The notes beneath the pieces are model-generated. The model saw only the letters and a program-made list of their open reading frames with translations. It was not told the origin of the DNA and did not search any database. Shown piece by piece: positions 16,300 through 25,196 of a DNA stretch of 44,450 bases. Source of the DNA: Bacteroidales bacterium. Its GTDB lineage: Bacteria > Bacteroidota > Bacteroidia > Bacteroidales > Muribaculaceae. The position numbers and the translations under genes were made by a program. The stretch is taken from NCBI GenBank assembly GCA_004557565.1, contig SFGS01000011.1, positions 1 through 44,450 on the forward strand, in the 5' to 3' direction. How positions within the stretch are numbered: the stretch's first letter is position 1; every line of letters begins with the position of its first letter.

Positions 16300-17063
16300 A
16301 ACACTCGCTTTACTACATATTACCAATAGCGCTGATTCTCCTGACAAGCTGCGGAAGCAAAAAAATCGCAGCAAAAGCCGACAGTCCTCTACCTGTGGAA
16401 ATCACAAGTGGGCAAAGTTATATCCACCTTGACACGGCAAAGACAGAAATCATAGAGGACACTGCAGAAACTTGCGAATTAGCCACTTGCGACACGCTAA
16501 AATACACCGACTACACCCAAAAGCTGACACGAGGCAGCATGAAGGTGGATTACGAGAGGGAGATTGACATCATCGTGGTTCATTCATCACACGCATTAGG
16601 CACCGACACCTTCAACGTGGATGGAGTGATTAACCTCTACAACCGCTACAGCGTGGGCGCACATTATCTGATTGCGAGAGATGGCGAAATCTACAAATTA
16701 GCCGAAGAGAGCGACATCGCTTTCCACGCAGGCGAAAGCACATTGCCCTCCGACCCAAGCCGTCACTCGCTCAACAAATCGTCGATAGGCATTGAAATCA
16801 TCAACAGCCCGATCAGCGGCCCAACTGAAGCGCAATACGAAGCACTTGCTATGCTCACCGAAGATATTCAAAGCCGCCACGATATCAAATACATTTATGG
16901 ACATAGCGACATCGCCCCATCACGCAAATCCGACCCTTGGGCTTTCGACTGGAAAAGATATTTCAATCTGATCAGTTTTTCAAATCCGACGAAAAAGGAA
17001 AACGTGCAGTCTATTGAAAATAAAGATGATAGCGGCAAAATCGAAGAAGTCATCATTGAATAA
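16296..17063 (+). CDS. lipoprotein N-acetylmuramoyl-L-alanine amidase (Amidase_2)
   Basis: A 255-residue protein with a lipoprotein signal (LILLTSC, Cys at about residue 19), a low-complexity linker to about residue 85, and an Amidase_2 (T7-lysozyme-like) domain. Zinc-ligand candidates are His in VVHSSH, His in YGHSDIAPSRKSDPW and the Asp that follows; YSVGAHYLIARDGEIYKLAEE and HAGES are typical of the fold. It should cut the MurNAc-L-Ala bond of peptidoglycan or of its fragments at the membrane. The C-terminal 30 residues are charged and probably disordered. No terminator is visible directly after the stop. Confidence 0.9.
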   Translation: MKHSLYYILPIALILLTSCGSKKIAAKADSPLPVEITSGQSYIHLDTAKTEIIEDTAETCELATCDTLKYTDYTQKLTRGSMKVDYEREIDIIVVHSSHALGTDTFNVDGVINLYNRYSVGAHYLIARDGEIYKLAEESDIAFHAGESTLPSDPSRHSLNKSSIGIEIINSPISGPTEAQYEALAMLTEDIQSRHDIKYIYGHSDIAPSRKSDPWAFDWKRYFNLISFSNPTKKENVQSIENKDDSGKIEEVIIE

Positions 17064-17107
17064 TGGCGATAGAAAAATAATAAAAACACATAAAAAACGC
17101 ACAATTA

Positions 17108-17140
17108 TTTGTTGAATTAGAAAAAATATTGCTACTTTTG
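17108..17140 (+). promoter_or_regulatory. promoter of the small RNA upstream of glnN
   Basis: TACTTTTG (17133-17140) matches the -7 element. TTTG at 17108-17111 (spacer 21) or TTG at 17112-17114 (spacer 18) can serve as the -33. Predicted start is near 17147, more than 200 nt before glnN. Confidence 0.7.
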
Positions 17141-17146
17141 CAAAGA

Positions 17147-17320
17147 AATTTAATGTAGGGTGAAGATACTTGATTGTTATATTTCAGGAACCAAGTTCCC
17201 AACACTTTATTCCATCGCTGAAGGAATAAAGATTAAAAACAACTCTCTAAAATTCGCCTCGCACATCATAATAATGCACTTACGCACAGAAGACTCTTAT
17301 CCACAATAAGAGCCTTTTTT
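17147..17320 (+). ncRNA. candidate ~174-nt small RNA (possibly 6S-like)
   Basis: The segment has its own promoter and ends in a terminator: CTCTTAT (17294-17300) pairs with ATAAGAG (17306-17312), then six T residues (17315-17320). Inside are a 5-bp hairpin GGAAC-CAA-GTTCC (17187-17199) and a perfect 9-bp hairpin CTTTATTCC/GGAATAAAG (17205-17213/17223-17231). TTGTTAT (17174-17180) can pair with ATAATAA (17268-17274), and GTGAAG (17160-17165) with CTTAC (17279-17283) with a bulge. That gives a long imperfect rod closed by 5' and 3' parts. A separate -7 box for glnN lies after the terminator, so it is not simply a glnN leader. 6S RNA of Bacteroidales is one hypothesis; a glnN-linked attenuator is another. 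Confidence 0.5.
17294..17320 (+). terminator. intrinsic terminator ahead of glnN
   Basis: Seven-base-pair stem CTCTTAT/ATAAGAG with loop CCACA, then CC and TTTTTT. It ends 36 nt before the glnN ATG. Confidence 0.85.
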
Positions 17321-17333
17321 CGTTAATAATAGT

Positions 17334-17341
17334 TAGTTTTG
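17334..17341 (+). promoter_or_regulatory. -7 promoter element of glnN
   Basis: TAGTTTTG matches TAnnTTTG and lies after the terminator, 15 nt before the glnN ATG. The -33 region coincides with the terminator and has no clear TTTG. The leader would be only about 9 nt. Confidence 0.5.
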
Positions 17342-17356
17342 TAAATAGTAAGAGTT

Positions 17357-19546
17357 ATGTCACATTTGAGATTCAAAGAAGTGGAACTGGCATTCAACAG
17401 AGAACCAGTGACCGTGGACATTCCGAAGGAAGCTCCTTCTGAGTATTATGGCATGTATGTGTTTAACAGAAAAGCCATGTTCAAGTATTTACCAAAGAAG
17501 ACGTTCGACGCTCTCACCTACGCCATCGACAACAAGAAGCCTCTCGACATTACGGTAGCCGACAGCGTGGCTGCAGGTCTTCAGAAATGGGCTATGGAGA
17601 AAGGGTGTACACACTACACACACTGGTTTCACCCACTCACCGACGGCACAGCCGAAAAGCACGACTCATTCATTGAACACGACGGTAAATCAGGAGTGAT
17701 TGAAGAATTTAGCGGCAAGTTGCTCATTCAGCAAGAGCCTGACGCCTCAAGTTTCCCAAATGGTGGCATTCGCAACACTTTCGAGGCACGTGGCTATTCG
17801 GCATGGGACATTTCATCGCCAGCCTTTATCCACGACAACACCTTGTGCATTCCTACAATTTTCATCTCATACTCAGGTGAATCACTCGACTATAAGACAC
17901 CGCTGCTGAGAGCACTGAACAGCGTTGACAAAGCTGCTACAGCCGTAGCACAATATTTTGACGAAAACGTAAAACATGTGACTTCCAACCTCGGTTGGGA
18001 ACAGGAATACTTCTTGGTAGATGAAGCCCTGTTTGCTGCACGCCCCGACTTAATCATGACAGGCCGCACGCTGATGGGACATGAAAGTGCCAAGAACCAA
18101 CAACTTGAAGACCACTATTTCGGTGCCATTCCAATGCGTGTGGAAGAATTTATGCTTGATTTGGAAATTGAGTGCCACAAACTCGGAATCCCTGCAAAAA
18201 CCCGACACAATGAGGTTGCTCCTAACCAGTTTGAGTTGGCTCCAATTTTCGAGGAATCAAACTTGGCAAACGACCACAACCTCCTTTTGATGAAGGTGAT
18301 GGCACAAGTTGCACGTCGCCACCACTTCCGCGTGCTGCTTCACGAAAAGCCATTTGCCGGCATCAACGGCAGCGGCAAGCACAACAACTGGAGTTTGAGC
18401 ACCGACACTGGCGTGCTGCTTTTCAAGCCTGGTAAAACAGCAAAAGAAAACTTACAGTTCATCACCTTTATGAGTAATGTGATGAGCACCGTATATAAAT
18501 ACAACGGTCTGATCAAGGCGTCAATCTCATCAGCCACCAACGCACACCGCTTGGGCGCAAACGAGGCACCACCTGCAATTATCTCAATTTTCATGGGCGA
18601 GCAAATCAGCAGCATTCTTGAATCGCTGGTGAACGCCGACAAGGAAGACCGCTTGAATGTGAGCGGAAAATCTGGTCTTTCTTTAAATATGAGCCAGATT
18701 CCACAGTTGCTTCTCGACAACACCGACCGTAACCGCACATCGCCATTCGCATTTACTGGCAATAGATTCGAATTCCGCGCCGTGGGTTCATCTGCCAACT
18801 GCGCAAGCGCAATGATTGCTGTAAATTCAGCCTTGGCAGAGCAATTAATGGAATTTAAAGAAGCAGTAGATGCCCGTGTGGCAAAGGGTGAAGCGGTGTT
18901 TGATGCCATTCTTGCCGAAAACAAGAAACTGATTGAGGAATCTAAAGCCATTCATTTTGATGGTAATGGATATAGCGAAGAGTGGAAAGAGGAGGCAAAA
19001 CGCCGCGGTTTGGACTGCGAAACATCTGTTCCATTGATTTTTGACAGGTATCTTGACGAAAAGACAGTGAACATGTTCCAAAAAGTGGGCGTGTTCACCA
19101 AGGTGGAACTTGAAGCACGCAACGAGGTGAAATGGGAAACCTACACCAAAAAAGTGCAAATTGAATCGAGATGCTTTGGCGATATGGCATTGAACCACAT
19201 CATTCCTGTGGCAACAAAGTACCAGAATATGTTGCTCGACAATGTGTATAAAATCAAGAGCCTGTTCCCACACGAAAAAGGCGAAAAGATTGCGGCACAA
19301 GATATGACAATGATTGAAAACATGGCAGAGCACATGCAATTCATCAAAGACAAGGTGCAAGAGATGATCGAGGCAAGAAAGGTAGCCAACAAGATTGAAA
19401 GCCAACGCGAAAAGGCAATTGCCTACCATGACACTGTGGTGCCATACCTCGAAAGCATCAGATACCACATCGACAAACTTGAACTGATGGTTGACGATGA
19501 AATGTGGCCACTGCCAAAATATCGTGAACTCTTATTTATCAGATAA
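17357..19546 (+). CDS. glnN: glutamine synthetase type III
   Basis: ATP-dependent amidation of glutamate to glutamine, the main ammonium-assimilation step. The 729-residue length and the motifs GWEQEYFLVDEALFAARPDL, KTRHNEVAPNQFELAPIFEE, LLHEKPFAGINGSGKHNNWS and NRTSPFAFTGNRFEFRAVGSSANCASAM define GSIII, the form typical of Bacteroidales (GSI is about 450-500 residues). The C-terminal 200 residues contain the helical region special to GSIII. It is followed by a strong hairpin and then purF, an enzyme that uses glutamine. The upstream region holds a terminator and small-RNA candidate, suggesting nitrogen-related control, but that is inference. Confidence 0.97.
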   Translation: MSHLRFKEVELAFNREPVTVDIPKEAPSEYYGMYVFNRKAMFKYLPKKTFDALTYAIDNKKPLDITVADSVAAGLQKWAMEKGCTHYTHWFHPLTDGTAEKHDSFIEHDGKSGVIEEFSGKLLIQQEPDASSFPNGGIRNTFEARGYSAWDISSPAFIHDNTLCIPTIFISYSGESLDYKTPLLRALNSVDKAATAVAQYFDENVKHVTSNLGWEQEYFLVDEALFAARPDLIMTGRTLMGHESAKNQQLEDHYFGAIPMRVEEFMLDLEIECHKLGIPAKTRHNEVAPNQFELAPIFEESNLANDHNLLLMKVMAQVARRHHFRVLLHEKPFAGINGSGKHNNWSLSTDTGVLLFKPGKTAKENLQFITFMSNVMSTVYKYNGLIKASISSATNAHRLGANEAPPAIISIFMGEQISSILESLVNADKEDRLNVSGKSGLSLNMSQIPQLLLDNTDRNRTSPFAFTGNRFEFRAVGSSANCASAMIAVNSALAEQLMEFKEAVDARVAKGEAVFDAILAENKKLIEESKAIHFDGNGYSEEWKEEAKRRGLDCETSVPLIFDRYLDEKTVNMFQKVGVFTKVELEARNEVKWETYTKKVQIESRCFGDMALNHIIPVATKYQNMLLDNVYKIKSLFPHEKGEKIAAQDMTMIENMAEHMQFIKDKVQEMIEARKVANKIESQREKAIAYHDTVVPYLESIRYHIDKLELMVDDEMWPLPKYRELLFIR

Positions 19547-19565
19547 TATTACATAATCATATATG

Positions 19566-19606
19566 CCTTGCGGTAAGCATTTGCCGCAAGGTTATTTTTC
19601 TTTTTT
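19566..19606 (+). terminator. intrinsic terminator between glnN and purF
   Basis: CCTTGCGG (19566-19573) pairs with CCGCAAGG (19584-19591), followed by TTATTTTTCTTTTTT. It ends 4 nt before the purF ATG. No separate purF promoter is visible, so read-through may feed purF. Confidence 0.88.
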
Positions 19607-19610
19607 AAGC

Positions 19611-21488
19611 ATGGAAATACTGAAACATGAGTGTGGCATAGCAATGGTGCGATTGCTGAAACCACTCAACTATTATGAGGAAAAGTATGGCACTTCCCAA
19701 TACGGGCTAAACAAACTTTACCTTCTGATGGAGAAGCAGCACAATCGTGGTCAGGAAGGCGCTGGTATCGGTTGCGTGAACTTGAAAGCACGCCCTGGCA
19801 ACGAATATGTTTACAGAGAAAGAGGATTAGGCTCAGGTGCTATTAGCGAAATCTTCGACAATGCAAGAAAAAGAATAATAGCTGCGCAAGAATCAAACGA
19901 GGACACCAATAATCTGCCATTTCTCGGTGAGATTTACATGGGGCATCTTCGCTACAGCACCACGGGCAAGCATGGCATCAGCTATGTGCACCCATTCCTG
20001 AGACGCAACAACTGGAAATCACGCAATCTGCTACTTTGTGGAAATTTCAACATCACCAACGTGGAGGAAGTGTTCTCTAAAGTGGTGGAGGAAGGCCAGC
20101 ACCCACGAATCTATAGCGATACTGTGATTTTGCTGGAGCAAATTGGCTATTATCTCGATAAGGAAAACCAGCGCCTCTACGACAAATTCAAGGCAGAAGG
20201 ATTCGACGGCGTGGCGCTGACCAACAAGATTGAGGACAACATCGACATTGCAAATGTGATTAAAGAACCTTCCAAAACTTGGGACGGTGGTTTTGTGATT
20301 TGCGGTGCAGATGGCAGTGGCGATATTTTCATCCTTCGCGACCCCAATGGCATACGCCCATGCTTCTATTATTTAGACGATGAAGTGTTTGTAGCGGCTT
20401 CCGAACGCCCAGTGATTCAAACTGCCATGAACGTAAGGATTGGCGACATCAAAGAACTTGAACCAGGCGAGGCGATTATGGTCAGCAAGCATGGAAAAGT
20501 GACCATCAAGCAGATTTTGCCAAAACTTGACAATCAAAAATGTTCATTTGAAAGAATTTATTTCTCGCGTGGCAGCGATGCCGACATCTACAAGGAGCGC
20601 AAGTTGCTTGGCAAAAATCTGACCGAAAAAATCCTAAAAGCCGTAGATTACGACTTAGACAACACTATCCTTTCGTTCATTCCAAACACGGCTGAAGTGG
20701 CATACATCGGCATGTGTGAAGGCGTAGATGAATACGAAAAAGAGTTGCAATGCAAGGAAATCCTCAAACTGGATAGCCACGCACCAGGTTTCCCCGATAA
20801 AATCAAGGAAATACTCAATAAGCGAGTAAGGAAAGAGAAAATTGCGATTAAAGACATCAAATTGCGCACCTTCATTGCCGAGGGTAAATCGAGAAACGAA
20901 CTGGCAGCGCATGTGTATGATGTGACCTACGGACAGGTGAAAAACGATGTTGATAATTTGGTTATCATCGACGACAGCATCGTGCGTGGCACCACACTAA
21001 AGCAATCCATCGTCAGGATTCTCGACCGCTTGCACCCGAAAAGAATTGTGGTAGTTTCTTCTTCTCCACAAGTGCGATACCCCGACTATTACGGTATCGA
21101 CATGTCGAGAATGGCGGAATTTTGCGCTTTCCGAGCAGCAATCGCCTTAATTCAAGAACGTGGAATGGGCGAGTTGATTACCAGCACCTATAAAAAATGC
21201 AAAGCACAGGAGGATTGGAAGAAAGAGGATGTGGTGAACTATGTGAAAGAAATTTATGCTCCGTTTGCCGACGAGGAAATTTCCGACAAAATAGCAGAAA
21301 TGATTACCGGACCGGAAATCAAGGCTGAGGTGAAGCTCGTTTACCAATCAATCGAAGGATTGCACAACGCTATTCCCAATCACCCGGGCGACTGGTATTT
21401 TTCAGGCAACTACCCCACTCCTGGCGGAAACAAGATGGTGAACCAGGCGTTCATCAACTGGTATGAGGGAAATCCCGATAAGCGATAA
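19611..21488 (+). CDS. purF: amidophosphoribosyltransferase, long PurF form
   Basis: First committed step of purine synthesis: PRPP and glutamine give phosphoribosylamine. The ATG at 19611 (MEILKHECGIAMVRLL) is chosen because the Cys after the 7-residue propeptide is the expected N-terminal nucleophile of the glutaminase, and because an upstream ATG at 19563 lies within a terminator hairpin. Class-II glutaminase features include QHNRGQEGAGIG, YMGHLRYSTTGKHG and CGNFNITN. The PRPP-binding loop is VIIDDSIVRGTT. At 625 residues it is about 120 longer than the E. coli enzyme, with an extra C-terminal part, as in Bacteroidales. It is closed by a shared terminator with convergent recQ. Confidence 0.93.
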   Translation: MEILKHECGIAMVRLLKPLNYYEEKYGTSQYGLNKLYLLMEKQHNRGQEGAGIGCVNLKARPGNEYVYRERGLGSGAISEIFDNARKRIIAAQESNEDTNNLPFLGEIYMGHLRYSTTGKHGISYVHPFLRRNNWKSRNLLLCGNFNITNVEEVFSKVVEEGQHPRIYSDTVILLEQIGYYLDKENQRLYDKFKAEGFDGVALTNKIEDNIDIANVIKEPSKTWDGGFVICGADGSGDIFILRDPNGIRPCFYYLDDEVFVAASERPVIQTAMNVRIGDIKELEPGEAIMVSKHGKVTIKQILPKLDNQKCSFERIYFSRGSDADIYKERKLLGKNLTEKILKAVDYDLDNTILSFIPNTAEVAYIGMCEGVDEYEKELQCKEILKLDSHAPGFPDKIKEILNKRVRKEKIAIKDIKLRTFIAEGKSRNELAAHVYDVTYGQVKNDVDNLVIIDDSIVRGTTLKQSIVRILDRLHPKRIVVVSSSPQVRYPDYYGIDMSRMAEFCAFRAAIALIQERGMGELITSTYKKCKAQEDWKKEDVVNYVKEIYAPFADEEISDKIAEMITGPEIKAEVKLVYQSIEGLHNAIPNHPGDWYFSGNYPTPGGNKMVNQAFINWYEGNPDKR

Positions 21489-21504
21489 AACCAACTATTT
21501 TCTC

Positions 21505-21537
21505 AAATCGGTCATTAGGGCTCCTAATGGCCGATTT
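21505..21537. terminator. bidirectional terminator between purF and recQ
   Basis: AAATCGGTCATTAGG (21505-21519) pairs with CCTAATGGCCGATTT (21523-21537), 15 bp with one G-U pair and a 3-nt loop. T-rich tails occur on the plus side, and it serves convergent genes. The left arm recurs at 41602-41620 and in part at 44080-44094. Confidence 0.88.
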
Positions 21538-21541
21538 GTTA

Positions 21542-23452
21542 TTATTGTAGTGGCACAGGATTGAAATAGGTGTCGGTGTCGGCATCAAACTTTAGAAAAC
21601 CCTCATCTACCAAAAATGAGAGATTGTCCATAATGTCGTCTTTCGAGAATGCAAGGGTGCTGACAAACTCTTCAATATTGCGTGGTTTCAGCTGTGCCAT
21701 ATACAAAATGCCGCTTCTCACATCTTCTTGAGTGTAGCTCGATTTTTGTTTTTCAGCAATACAAACATCGCAATTTCCGCAGTTGTCATGGATGTTTTCG
21801 CCAAAATATGACAAAAGAATTTTCTCGCGGCAAACCGACGATCCAAAGGCGTAACCGATGACCGACTCGATGCGTTGCTCCATTCGTTCACGTTGGTGTT
21901 CGTAGATGGTCAAGGGAATTTGCACATACTTTGGCTCTTCACGCGAAGTGGTGATCACGATATACGCCGTGCGCTTTCGGGGTATGTAATGCAGAATGCG
22001 CAGGCGCGTCAATTCAATCAGCGCATCGTAAATTTGCTGGTCGGTAAGACCGTAGCGGAACGAGAGCACCGACTCGTTGATGAAAACATAGTCGGAAAAC
22101 AGACCAGTGTAGGTGCGCAACAATGCTTGAAGCACCTTGTCAACATCTGCATTTGAAGTGTGAATGTGGTATAATTCTTCCTTGGTGGCAAGAATCATCA
22201 CCCTCGACTGATGGTCCATTTCCTCGATATACTCAATGTAGCCTGCTTGCGTGAGTAGTTTGAGTGCACTATGGGTGGGAAGAATCGGAAATTTGAAAGT
22301 GCGGCAAAATAGTTCGAAATTAAACTCGTACTGATGCTGATAGCCCTCGCCCAACGCCACATGCAAATGGTTGCAGAGCATTTCATACACCATTTTGATG
22401 AAATCGCGTTCGGGATATGAGTCGGTGATGTGACGGCGAAGCGTTCGTTCATCGTTATGCCCCGTGAGCAACACAGCATACGAGCGTTTGCCATCGCGGC
22501 CAGCACGGCCAGCCTCTTGATAGTATTCCTCAAGAGAATTGGGAATATCCACGTGCACCACCACACGGACATCAGGTTTGTCAATGCCCATGCCAAAAGC
22601 ATTAGTGGCAACAATCACACGAATCTCGCCCGATTTCCATTTGTTTTGCTTATCCGCCTTATCTTCCACATAGAGTCCAGCATGGTAGAAATCGGCACTG
22701 ATACCAAATCTGATAAGTTGGTCGGCAATTTCTTTGGTGCGCTTGCGGCTTCGCACATATACAATGGCTGAGCCAGAAACGGATTTGAGAATGTGAACCA
22801 GTTCCCTGATTTTCTCATCAGTGGGGCGAACCACATAGGATAAATTGTCGCGCGCAAAACTCTTTTTGAAAATAGCGGGCTTCCTGAACTCCAGTTGCTT
22901 GACAATATCATCAACCACCACTTCGGTAGCAGTGGCGGTAAGAGCAAGCACTGGCGTGTCGGGGAAATATTGCCGGATTGAGGCAATTTGAAGGAATGAC
23001 GGGCGAAAATCGTAGCCCCATTGTGAGATACAATGCGCCTCATCGACAACTATCATACTCAAATTCATCAACCGAAGTTGGTCGACGAACGATTTAGAGC
23101 AAAGGCGCTCTGGGGAAACGTATAAAAACTTATACTTCCCAAAGCGACATTTCTCAAACACTTTCTTGGTTTCGGAAAACGACAGTCCAGCATAAAGGTA
23201 GCAGGCTTTGATGCGACGCTCCAACAGGTTATCCACCTGGTCTTTCATCAATGAGATGATGGGCGTAACCACCAAAGTGAGTCCATCGAGAATCATACCG
23301 GGCACTTGGAAAGTAATACTCTTTCCACCACCTGTAGGCATAAGCCCCAACGTATCATTCCCTGCCAGAACCGACTGAATGATATCTTCTTGAAGGGGGC
23401 GAAAACTATCGTACCCCCAATATTTTTTCAGTATCTCATGCGGGCTTCTCAT
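21542..23452 (-). CDS. recQ: ATP-dependent DNA helicase RecQ
   Basis: 3'-5' DNA helicase of the RecF pathway. The 636-residue protein starts at ATG 23452 (MRSPHEILKKYWGYDSFRP); GTG and TTG codons just upstream are alternatives. Helicase motifs are LMPTGGGKS (I), VVDEAHCISQWGYDFRP (DEAH, II), VLALTATAT (III), AGRAGRDG (VI). The RQC region carries the zinc cysteines (CREKILLSYFGE, CGNCDVC) and a winged helix. The HRDC domain of E. coli RecQ is not recognised; instead there is a short helical end (KPRNIEEFVSTLAFSKDDIMDNL). It overlaps the end of recJ by 17 nt and shares its transcript. Confidence 0.94.
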   Translation of the reverse strand: MRSPHEILKKYWGYDSFRPLQEDIIQSVLAGNDTLGLMPTGGGKSITFQVPGMILDGLTLVVTPIISLMKDQVDNLLERRIKACYLYAGLSFSETKKVFEKCRFGKYKFLYVSPERLCSKSFVDQLRLMNLSMIVVDEAHCISQWGYDFRPSFLQIASIRQYFPDTPVLALTATATEVVVDDIVKQLEFRKPAIFKKSFARDNLSYVVRPTDEKIRELVHILKSVSGSAIVYVRSRKRTKEIADQLIRFGISADFYHAGLYVEDKADKQNKWKSGEIRVIVATNAFGMGIDKPDVRVVVHVDIPNSLEEYYQEAGRAGRDGKRSYAVLLTGHNDERTLRRHITDSYPERDFIKMVYEMLCNHLHVALGEGYQHQYEFNFELFCRTFKFPILPTHSALKLLTQAGYIEYIEEMDHQSRVMILATKEELYHIHTSNADVDKVLQALLRTYTGLFSDYVFINESVLSFRYGLTDQQIYDALIELTRLRILHYIPRKRTAYIVITTSREEPKYVQIPLTIYEHQRERMEQRIESVIGYAFGSSVCREKILLSYFGENIHDNCGNCDVCIAEKQKSSYTQEDVRSGILYMAQLKPRNIEEFVSTLAFSKDDIMDNLSFLVDEGFLKFDADTDTYFNPVPLQ

Positions 23453-25196
23453 CACCAACCGCTTCTTGGTCGTGAATTCTGATAGCTTTAATCAGCAGTT
23501 GAACCGTGGTAGCGCCTCTACGCTTGTTTTCTTCGATGGTGTAGCAGATGTCGAAAGGCTTGCGCTGCTTAATATAGTCGAAATATTCCGACATATTAAA
23601 GCCAATGCCATTCATAATCTTATTGCTCTTACTATCTACCAGCTCAAACTTGATATGCTCCATTTTGCGACCAACAATTTTGCTGGTACCGAAATCAAAT
23701 ACATTACGGGTGAAGAACACAGGTTTTGTGTTGTCAGGGCCAAATGGGTTGAACAGGCGCAACGTTTTGAGCAATTCAGGATTAATCTGGTCGAAATCGA
23801 GCTCACAATCCAAATTGATTTGAGGCGTAACCTGCTCAAGTTCGATATGCGACTCCACGTATTCGGTGAGGCGGCGACGGAATTCCCCAATATTCTCCAC
23901 TTTCATCGAAAGGCCCACTGCATTGGTGTGACCACCGAAAGTTTCGAGTAGGTCGCGGTTTTCATTAATCGCCTTATAGATGTCGAAACCGTTCACAGAG
24001 CGTGAAGAACCAATAGCAATGCCATCGGCATCATAAGTAAGCACCACCGATGGTCGGAAATGCAATTCTGCCAAGCGCGATGCCACAATGCCGATAATAC
24101 CCTTATGCCAGTTCTCGTCGTAAATAACAATCGGCTTCTTGCCTTGGATTTGCTTTTTGTGATTTTCGATAATCACATTAGCCTCTTCCGTGCTACGGCG
24201 GTCAAGCTCTTTGCGGTCTTTGTTATACTGGTCAATGCGCTTGCTGATTTCGTAGGCTTCCGAACTGCTTTTGGTCACAAGCAGCTTCACCGACTCCGTG
24301 CCCGACTCCATACGTCCCGACGCATTGATGCGAGGACCAATCTTGAAGATGATGTCGGAAATGGTGATTTCCTTGTTCGACAAGCCGCAGAGCTTGATGA
24401 TGCTTCGGAAACCCACATTTGGATTCGAGTTCAATCGCTTCAAACCATAGTAAGCCAGCACACGGTTTTCGCCCACGATTGGCACAATATCGGCAGCAAT
24501 ACTTACAGCGCACAAATCCAGCAGACTCTCAAGCCCATACATATTGTCCATGCCATTGCTGATGGCAAAACCTTGCATAAACTTGAAGCCTACACAGCAG
24601 CCGCTCAATTCCTTGAACGGATATTTGTCGTCTTTGAGTTTGGGGTTAAGGATAGCCACAGCATCGGGCAAAACATCGTCGGGCACATGGTGGTCACACA
24701 CAATGAAATCGATACCCAGCGACTTGGCATAGGCAATTTCTTCAATCGCCTTAATACCGCAGTCGAGAATAATAATCAACTTTACGCCAATACTGTGAGC
24801 ATAATCCACGCTTTTTATGGATATGCCATAACCCTCATCGTCGCGCGTGGGCACATAGTACTCCACGTTTGAGTAGAAGTTAAGTAGATAACGGTACACC
24901 AGGGCCACAGCCGTAGTGCCATCGACATCGTAGTCGCCATACACCATTATCTTTTCTTTTGCCCCTAAGGCATCATTCAGACGGGCAACAGCCTTGTCCA
25001 TGTCCCTCATCAGGAATGGATCGTGCAATTGGCTCAACGACGGATAGAAAAACTCCCGGACTTGCTCCCGAGTTTTTATACCACGTTGCACCAAAAGACG
25101 GGCTATAGGAGCGCAGTTGGGGAACCGTGTCGCCAGCTGGGCTTCTATCTTGCTTTCTTCGGATGTTAGAGGTAAGTAATTCCATTTACTTATCAT
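23436..25196 (-). CDS. recJ: single-stranded-DNA exonuclease RecJ
   Basis: 5'-3' ssDNA exonuclease working with RecQ in end resection and repair. The 586-residue protein begins MISKWNYLPLTSEES at ATG 25196. The DHH-domain motifs are VYGDYDVDGTTA, LDCGIKAIEE and VCDHHVPDD; the DHHA1 part has GRMESGTESVKLL and FGGHTNAVGLSM. The 3' end overlaps recQ by 17 nt, which suggests translational coupling. The promoter-like site lies about 250 nt upstream, giving a long leader with hairpins. Confidence 0.95.
   Translation of the reverse strand: MISKWNYLPLTSEESKIEAQLATRFPNCAPIARLLVQRGIKTREQVREFFYPSLSQLHDPFLMRDMDKAVARLNDALGAKEKIMVYGDYDVDGTTAVALVYRYLLNFYSNVEYYVPTRDDEGYGISIKSVDYAHSIGVKLIIILDCGIKAIEEIAYAKSLGIDFIVCDHHVPDDVLPDAVAILNPKLKDDKYPFKELSGCCVGFKFMQGFAISNGMDNMYGLESLLDLCAVSIAADIVPIVGENRVLAYYGLKRLNSNPNVGFRSIIKLCGLSNKEITISDIIFKIGPRINASGRMESGTESVKLLVTKSSSEAYEISKRIDQYNKDRKELDRRSTEEANVIIENHKKQIQGKKPIVIYDENWHKGIIGIVASRLAELHFRPSVVLTYDADGIAIGSSRSVNGFDIYKAINENRDLLETFGGHTNAVGLSMKVENIGEFRRRLTEYVESHIELEQVTPQINLDCELDFDQINPELLKTLRLFNPFGPDNTKPVFFTRNVFDFGTSKIVGRKMEHIKFELVDSKSNKIMNGIGFNMSEYFDYIKQRKPFDICYTIEENKRRGATTVQLLIKAIRIHDQEAVGDEKPA

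Noticed and set aside
17153..17165. GTAGGG in the small-RNA candidate as another REP element
   Set aside because: The bases after GTAG do not form the expected GGAC hairpin.
19563..19610. Upstream ATG giving a PurF with 16 more residues
   Set aside because: It lies in the terminator hairpin, and the N-terminal Cys nucleophile requires the short propeptide from ATG 19611.
24060..24872. 270-codon plus-strand frame opposite recJ
   Set aside because: It is antisense to the conserved DHH domain of RecJ and shows no family features or promoter.
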